Positions 57,061 to 64,000 of a DNA stretch of 64,000 nt are shown one piece after another. The DNA lies in the NCBI GenBank assembly GCA_963971305.1, contig OZ020307.1, forward strand, positions 9,933,501 to 9,997,500. Reading direction: 5' to 3'. The notes under the pieces were generated by a model. It ran no database searches and was not told the origin of the DNA. It was given only the letters and a program-made list of their open reading frames with translations. The DNA comes from Arcuatula senhousia. Lineage: Eukaryota > Mollusca > Bivalvia > Mytilida > Mytilidae. Numbering within the stretch: the stretch's first letter is position 1; each line of letters opens with the position of its first letter. Both the position numbers and the translations under genes were made by a program.

Positions 57061-57803
57061 TAACTCATAATTATGGGATAGTTAACTCTTATTTTTTTAA
57101 ACATATATATTCTTAGCTCCAAGATATTTTCAGATTCAAATTATAACTATTTTAGATACCATCTCAATTCAAATGGTTCCTTTACTTGTCACTTAGCTCC
57201 ATTAATGGAATATTTATGCTTGTTATTATTTCTATGATTATAGAAAAGGAGTTGCCTTAGTTTATGAGATATTATCCCTCAGTTTTTATCCCATACTCAG
57301 CGACTTAACGGACCAGGAGGATACAAATTGAAGTGTTACTATAGAGGTACATTGTACATATAGTATTTTTAAAGGCCCCACATAGAAATGCAAAAATCTG
57401 AAGTTTTTATTTAAGGCATTCATCTGTTAGTTTGCCACCCATTTATTACATTTTTTTGTCAACTTTAATTGAAAATGAATTTAGCAAACCTGTAAAAAAC
57501 TTGTTTTGGATTTAATGTGAAAGGATTAAATATAAATAAATATATTCAGTGATATTCAGTATTTACAATCTAAATATACAAAGAGAGCATTTGAATATGT
57601 TTAATAAAAATATAAATTTGAAACATTAGACACATCCCTACAGACAATAGCACATGCAACAGCCTTTTTTGTAATCAGCAGGACAAACTCATATCAAAAC
57701 AATGTAATGTGTTCTACAAGGGGAAGCCAGGGTAACTAACACTGAACGATCAAGTCTCTTATTAATACCTCATTTCAAACTTTCTTTTTTTTTTCATTGG
57801 CAG
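57061..57803. other. Intron upstream of ENGASE exon
   Basis: AT-rich, ending in a long polypyrimidine tract and 'cattggcag' acceptor at 57803. No other feature seen. Confidence 0.5.
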
Positions 57804-59301
57804 GAAGACATGTCAGATTTGGAATGTTTACCTCTGAAGACCCTGGATGATGTGATGAGCTGGACATCCCAGGGAGTTCCTAACCAAATGAAATGGGCAA
57901 CAATCCAGTTACAGAGACGACAACACATAGACTCGGCTGTCCCAAAGACGTTAGCATGCCATGATATGAAGGCAGGATATATAGAGGATAGGTTTGTTGA
58001 TGGAATGCACCTAAAAAAATCTTCATATGTTAATATATTTGACATTTAAAATGTAATTGTATCTTCTTAATTTTATTTTTTTATTTATATTTATACAGAC
58101 ACAAGACTTGTAGAAATTTTTAAGATGTGAATTTAACAAATTAATGAGTGTAGAAATCTTAGAAATGGGATATTATTGTAATTTTTTACATGTTTTTTGA
58201 TGGATTGGTTGTACAGTTCTGAGCTAGCTATCATTTAATGAATTTTTGTGTTGATAATCTCTGTAACTTCTTGATTACTAAAAAACAAATCAGATTGAAA
58301 CAGACTGAGGATTGCAGTAAATGTAAATGTAAAGCATTTATTTAGCAAGCTGATGTATGTGATTCTTTACACAGCTTTTGTACCCCACCGCATTGCGACG
58401 GAGGGACCTAATTATGGTTTTCGTCTGTCTGTCTGTGCGTCCGTCACACTTTTGTGAGCGCAACTCCTCTGAGACTGCTGAACACATTTTTATGAAATTT
58501 TGTAGGATTGTTTGTCATGATATTTAGTTGATCATATTACACCACCATTTTGATTCGACAAATTTAATAGGAGTTATGGGACTTTATCAACTTTGTTTGT
58601 TTTAGGTCATAGGAACACTTTGTGAGCGCAACTCCTCTGAGACTGCTCAATGGATTTTGATGAACCTTAGTAGAATTGTTTGTCATGATATTTAGTCGAT
58701 CATATCGCACTGCCATTTTGATTCGACAAATTTTATAGGAGTTATTGGACTTTATGGACTTTGTTCATTTCAGGTCATAGGAAACACTTTGTGAGCGCAA
58801 CTCCTCTGAGACCACTCAATGGATTTTGATGAAATTTTGTAGGTTCATTGTCATGATATGAAGTTGATCATATCATCGCACCGCCATATTGATTCAACAA
58901 ATTTTATAGGAGTTATGGGACTTAATCGCCATTGTTCATTTTAGGTCATAGGAACATTTTATGAGCACAGATTTTGATTAAATTTTGTAGGATTATTTGT
59001 CATGATTTGTAGCTTATCATATCGCATTGCCTTTTAAAGTCTTCTTAATTTAGTTAATTTTCAACTGAAATGTGGCGGCCGGGGACATTGGCTATGTGTA
59101 GCAATTTTGTTAATGTTTATTGTAATAGAAAGAACTCCAAACTGTTTTACAGGTTTATCCAGGGAATGAATGACTACAAAAGTTATAATTTCTACCATTG
59201 GAATCTGCTCGACAGCTTTGTATACTTCAGTCATAACTTCATTACTATACCTCCCGTCACATGGATTAATGTAGCCCATAGAAATGGTGTCAAGATGTTA
59301 G
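57804..59301 (+). CDS. ENGASE (GH85 endo-beta-N-acetylglucosaminidase), two exons, partial
   Basis: Exon 57804-57991 (acceptor ttggcag, donor gatag/gtttgt) and exon 59153-59301 (acceptor ttttacag, donor gttag/gtctgt) join in phase 2. The product has 'PKTLACHDMKAGYIEDRFIQ' at the junction, followed by 'NFYHW', '[20 protein letters not shown]' and 'HRNGVKMLG', which I recognise as the conserved N-terminal part of the GH85 TIM barrel. The enzyme is cytosolic and cleaves between the two core GlcNAc residues of free N-glycans. The catalytic Asn/Glu pair lies further downstream, outside the window. The phase-1 exit at 59301 fits the family. The 3' part of the second exon is the seed of the following array, whose units each repeat this donor site; the exon copy differs from array units by synonymous changes. 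Confidence 0.88.
58378..59040 (+). repeat. Hairpin-headed repeat with about 170-bp tandem units, in ENGASE intron
   Basis: Head 'accccaccgcattgcgacgg' followed by 'gtctgtctgtctgtgcgtcc'. Then about three and a half units, each with 'ttgtgagcgcaactcctctg', 'tttgtcatgatatttagt', 'gattcgacaaattt' and 'aggagttatgggactt'. No matching right end was found. Confidence 0.7.
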
Positions 59302-62300
59302 GTCTGTATACTTCAGTCATAACTTCATCACAATTCCTCCTGTCACATGGATTAATGTAGCCCATAGATACTTCAGACATAACTTTATCACAATACCTCC
59401 TGTCACATGGATTAATGTAGCCCATAGAAATGGTGTCAAGATGTTAGGTCTGTATACTTCAGACATAACTTCATCACAATTCCTCCTGTCACATGGATTA
59501 ATGTAGCCCATAGATACTTCAGACATAACTTTATCACAATACCTCCTGTCATATGGATTAATGTAGGCCATAGAAATGGTGTCAAGATGTTAGGTCTGTA
59601 TACTTCAGTCATAACTTCATCACAATTCCTCCTGTCACATGGATTAATGTAGCCCATAGATACTTCAGACATAACTTTATCACAATACCTCCTGTCATAT
59701 GGATTAATGTAGCCCATAGAAATGGTGTCAAGATGTTAGGTCTGTATACTTCAGACATAACGTAATCACAATTCCTCCTGTCACATGGATTAATGTAGCC
59801 CATAGATACTTCAGACATAACTTTATCACAATACCTCCAGTCACATGGATTAATGTAGCCCATAGAAATGGTGTCAAGATGTTAGGTCTGTATACTTCAG
59901 TCATAACTTCATCACAATACCTCCTGTCACATGGATTAATGTAGGCCATAGATACTTCAGACATAACTTTATCACAATACCTCCTGTCATATGGATTAAT
60001 GTAGCCCATAGAAATGGTGTCAAGATGTTAGGTCTGTATACTTCAGTCATAACTTCATCACAATACCTCCTGTCACATGGATTAATGTAGCCCATAGATA
60101 CTTCAGACATAACTTCATCACAATACCTCCTGTCACATGGATTAATGTAGGCCATAGAAATGGTGTCAAGATGTTAGGTCTGTATACTTCAGACATAACT
60201 TTATCACAATACCTCCAGTCACATGGATTAATGTAGCCCATAGAAATGGTGTCAAGATGTTAGGTCTGTATACTTCAGTCATAACTTCATCACAATTCCT
60301 CCTGTCACATGGATTAATGTAGCCCATAGATTCTTCAGACATAACTTCATCACAATACCTCCTGTCACATGGATTAATGTAGGCCATAGAAATGGTGTCA
60401 AGATGTTAGGTCTGTATACTTCAGTCATAACTTTATCACAATACCTCCAGTCACATGGATTAATGTTGCCCATAGAAATGGTGTCAAGATGTTAGGTCTG
60501 TATACTTCAGTCATAACTTTATCACAATACCTCCTGTCATATGGATTAATGTAGGCCATAGATACTTCAGACATAATTTTATCACAATACCTCCTGTCAC
60601 ATGGATTAATGTAGGCCATAGAAATGGTGTCAAGATGTTAGGTCTGTATACTTCAGTCATAACTTTATCACAATACCTCCTGTCACATGGATAAATGTAG
60701 CCCATAGAAATGGTGTCAAGATGTTAGGTCTGTATACTTCAGTCATAACTTTATCACAATACCTCCTGTCACATGGATAAATGTAGCCCATAGAAATGGT
60801 GTCAAGATGTTAGGTCTGTATACTTCAGTCATAACTTCATCACAATTCCTCCTGTCACATGGATTAATGTAGGCCATAGATACTTCAGTCATAACTTTAT
60901 CACAATACCTCCTGTCACATGGATTAATGTAGCCCATAGATACTTCAGACATAATTTTATCACAATACCTCCTGTCACATGGATTAATGTAGCCCATAGA
61001 AATTGTGTCAAGATGTTAGGTCTGTATACTTCAGTCATAACTTCATCACAATACCTCCAGTCACATGGATTAATGTAGCCCATAGATACTTCAGACATAA
61101 CTTCATCACAATTCCTCCTGTCACATGGATTAATGTAGCCCATAGATACTTCAGACATAACTTTATCACAATACCTCCTGTCACATGGATTAATGTAGCC
61201 CATAGAAATGTTGTCAAGATGTTAGGTCTGTATACTTCAGTCATAACTTTATCACAATACCTCCTGTCACATGGATTAATGTAGGCCATAGAAATGGTGT
61301 CAAGATGTTAGGTCTGTATACTTCAGTCATAACTTCATCACAATACCTCCTGTCACATGGATTAATGTAGCCCATAGATACTTCAGACATAACTTTATCA
61401 CAATACCTCCTGTCACATGGATTAATGTAGGCCATAGAAATGGTGTCAAGATGTTAGGTCTGTATACTTCAGTCATAACTTCATCACAATTCCTCCTATC
61501 ACATGGATTAATGTAGCCCATAGAAATGGTGTCAAGATGTTAGGTCTGTATACTTCAGACATAACTTTATCACAATACCTCCTGTCACATGGATAAATGT
61601 AGCCCATAGAAATGGTGTCAAGATGTTAGGTCTGTATACTTCAGTCATAACTTCATCACAATTCCTCCTGTCACATGGATTAATGTAGGCCATAGATACT
61701 TCAGTCATAACTTTATCACAATACCTCCTGTCACATGGATTAATGTAGCCCATAGATACTTCAGACATAATTTTATCACAATACCTCCTGTCACATGGAT
61801 TAATGTAGCCCATAGAAATTGTGTCAAGATGTTAGGTCTGTATACTTCAGTCATAACTTCATCACAATACCTCCAGTCACATGGATTAATGTAGCCCATA
61901 GATACTTCAGACATAACTTCATCACAATTCCTCCTGTCACATGGATTAATGTAGCCCATAGATACTTCAGACATAACTTTATCACAATACCTCCTGTCAC
62001 ATGGATTAATGTAGCCCATAGAAATGGTGTCAAGATGTTAGGTCTGTATACTTCAGTCATAACTTTATCACAATACCTCCTGTCACATGGATTAATGTAG
62101 GCCATAGAAATGGTGTCAAGATGTTAGGTCTGTATACTTCAGTCATAACTTCATCACAATACCTCCTGTCACATGGATTAATGTAGCCCATAGATACTTC
62201 AGACATAACTTTATCACAATACCTCCTGTCACATGGATTAATGTAGGCCATAGAAATGGTGTCAAGATGTTAGGTCTGTATACTTCAGACATAACTTTAT

Positions 62301-64000
62301 CACAATACCTCCTGTCACATGGATAAATGTAGCCCATAGAAATGGTGTCAAGATGTTAGGTCTGTATACTTCAGTCATAACTTTATCACAATACCTCCTG
62401 TCACATGGATTAATGTAGCCCATAGAAATGGTGTCAAGATGTTAGGTCTGTATACTTCAGACATAACTTTATCACAATACCTCCTGTCACATGGATAAAT
62501 GTAGCCCATAGAAATGGTGTCAAGATGTTAGGTCTGTATACTTCAGTCATAACTTTATCACAATACCTCCTGTCACATGGATAAATGTAGCCCATAGAAA
62601 TGGTGTCAAGATGTTAGGTCTGTATACTTCAGTCATAACTTCATCACAATTCCTCCTGTCACATGGATTAATGTAGGCCATAGATACTTCAGTCATAACT
62701 TTATCACAATACCTCCTGTCACATGGATTAATGTAGCCCATAGATACTTCAGACATAATTTTATCACAATACCTCCTGTCACATGGATTAATGTAGCCCA
62801 TAGAAATTGTGTCAAGATGTTAGGTCTGTATACTTCAGTCATAACTTCATCACAATACCTCCAGTCACATGGATTAATGTAGCCCATAGATACTTCAGAC
62901 ATAACTTCATCACAATTCCTCCTGTCACATGGATTAATGTAGCCCATAGATACTTCAGACATAACTTTATCACAATACCTCCTGTCACATGGATTAATGT
63001 AGCCCATAGAAATGGTGTCAAGATGTTAGGTCTGTATACTTCAGTCATAACTTTATCACAATACCTCCTGTCACATGGATTAATGTAGGCCATAGAAATG
63101 GTGTCAAGATGTTAGGTCTGTATACTTCAGTCATAACTTCATCACAATACCTCCTGTCACATGGATTAATGTAGCCCATAGATACTTCAGACATAACTTT
63201 ATCACAATACCTCCTGTCACATGGATTAATGTAGGCCATAGAAATGGTGTCAAGATGTTAGGTCTGTATACTTCAGTCATAACTTTATCACAATACCTCC
63301 TGTCACATGGATTAATGTAGGCCATAGATACTTCAGTCATAACTTCATCACAATTCCTCCTATCACATGGATTAATGTAGCCCATAGAAATGGTGTCAAG
63401 ATGTTAGGTCTGTATACTTCAGACATAACTTTATCACAATACCTCCTGTCACATGGATTAATGAAGCCCATAGATACTTCAGACATAACTTCATCACAAT
63501 TCCTCCAGTCACATGGATTAATGTAGCCCATAGATACTTCAGACATAACTTTATCACAATACCTCCTGTCATATGGATTAATGTAGCCCATAGATACTTC
63601 AGACATAACTTTATCACAATACCTCCTGTCACATGGATTAATGTAGGCCATAGAAATGGTGTCAAGATGTTAGGTCTGTATACTTCAGTCATAACTTCAT
63701 CACAATTCCTCCTGTCACATGGATTAATGTAGCCCATAGATACTTCAGACATAACTTTATCACAATACCTCCTGTCATATGGATTAATGTAGGCCATAGA
63801 AATGGTGTCAAGATGTTAGGTCTGTATACTTCAGTCATAACTTTATCACAATACCTCCTGTCACATGGATTAATGTAGCCCATAGATACTTCAGACATAA
63901 CTTTATCACAATACCTCCTGTCACATGGATTAATGTAGCCCATAGAAATGGTGTCAAGATGTTAGGTCTGTATACTTCAGACATAACTTTATCACAATAC
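59219..64000 (+). repeat. ENGASE exon-derived tandem array (86-bp and 60-bp units)
   Basis: The first unit is the exon tail itself (59219-59301 plus the first intron bases). Every later unit repeats it: 'tacttcagtcataacttc', 'cctcctgtcacatgg', 'attaatgtagcccatag', and in long units 'aaatggtgtcaagatgttag' plus 'gtctgta'. I count 35 tails with the donor word (59287 to 63951), spaced 86, 146, 206 or 266 bp, which resolves into 86-bp units and 29 interspersed 60-bp units. The 60-bp form lacks exactly the 26 bp containing the splice donor and is 20 codons long. Single-base variants are shared between distant units. The array runs off the window. Apparent open frames on both strands are by-products of the repeat. 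Confidence 0.92.

Noticed and set aside
59061..63943. Dozens of - strand and + strand open frames of 60-133 codons in the right-end array
   Set aside because: They are all read-throughs of the same 60/86-bp repeat. Only the exon at 59153-59301 has splice sites and family homology.
59219..64000. CRISPR-like regular repeats
   Set aside because: Units are contiguous copies without unique spacers, in a eukaryotic genome, and derive from an exon.

Overview
The window is eukaryotic, AT-rich and crowded with repeats. The mixture of CR1/Jockey-like LINEs, Penelope-like retroelements, many small inverted-repeat elements, hammerhead-like motifs and the well-known 'gctcccaggagcctg...tcgctcacctgg' repeat points to a bivalve mollusc, most likely a mussel (Mytilus-like). 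That assignment is inference from repeat types and protein flavour; no rRNA or mitochondrial marker is present. True genes occupy only a few per cent of the bases.

Two host genes are visible, both on the + strand. The first is a two-exon BTB-BACK-Kelch (KLHL-type) gene: start codon at 11089, first exon to 11257, second exon 12249-13726, 548 codons. Its intron holds a Penelope fragment and another dispersed repeat. The second is the 5' part of ENGASE, the cytosolic endo-beta-N-acetylglucosaminidase of family GH85: two confident exons at 57804-57991 and 59153-59301, and two candidate upstream exons at 46745-46877 and 47300-47352 whose splice phases fit. The rest of ENGASE lies beyond the right edge.

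Layout: 0-9 kb holds three decayed LINEs (2.2-4.4 kb +, 5.0-6.4 kb -, 7.8-8.9 kb +) with small inverted-repeat elements between them. 9-14.5 kb is the Kelch gene flanked by two copies of one MITE family. 14.5-31.5 kb is nested repeats: a LINE tail inserted in another repeat, a large inverted-repeat pair (18.9-21.5 kb), a long Penelope-like element on the - strand (21.6-24.3 kb), two tandem arrays, and several TIR elements. 31.5-45 kb holds more TIR/foldback elements, a LINE tail, and a 27-bp minisatellite. 45-57 kb holds Penelope RT remnants, ENGASE candidate 5' exons, a hammerhead-like motif and several different tandem arrays, all inside what would be the first long ENGASE introns.

The most striking structure is at the right end. 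From 59219 to the window edge (at least 4.78 kb) the DNA is a tandem array built from the 3' part of ENGASE exon 59153-59301 together with the first bases of the following intron. It is made of 86-bp units that keep the splice donor and 60-bp units that lack exactly the 26 bp spanning the donor. I count 35 donor-bearing tails and 29 short units, with 816/988-bp higher-order repeats. A gene has seeded its own intronic satellite from a catalytic-domain exon.
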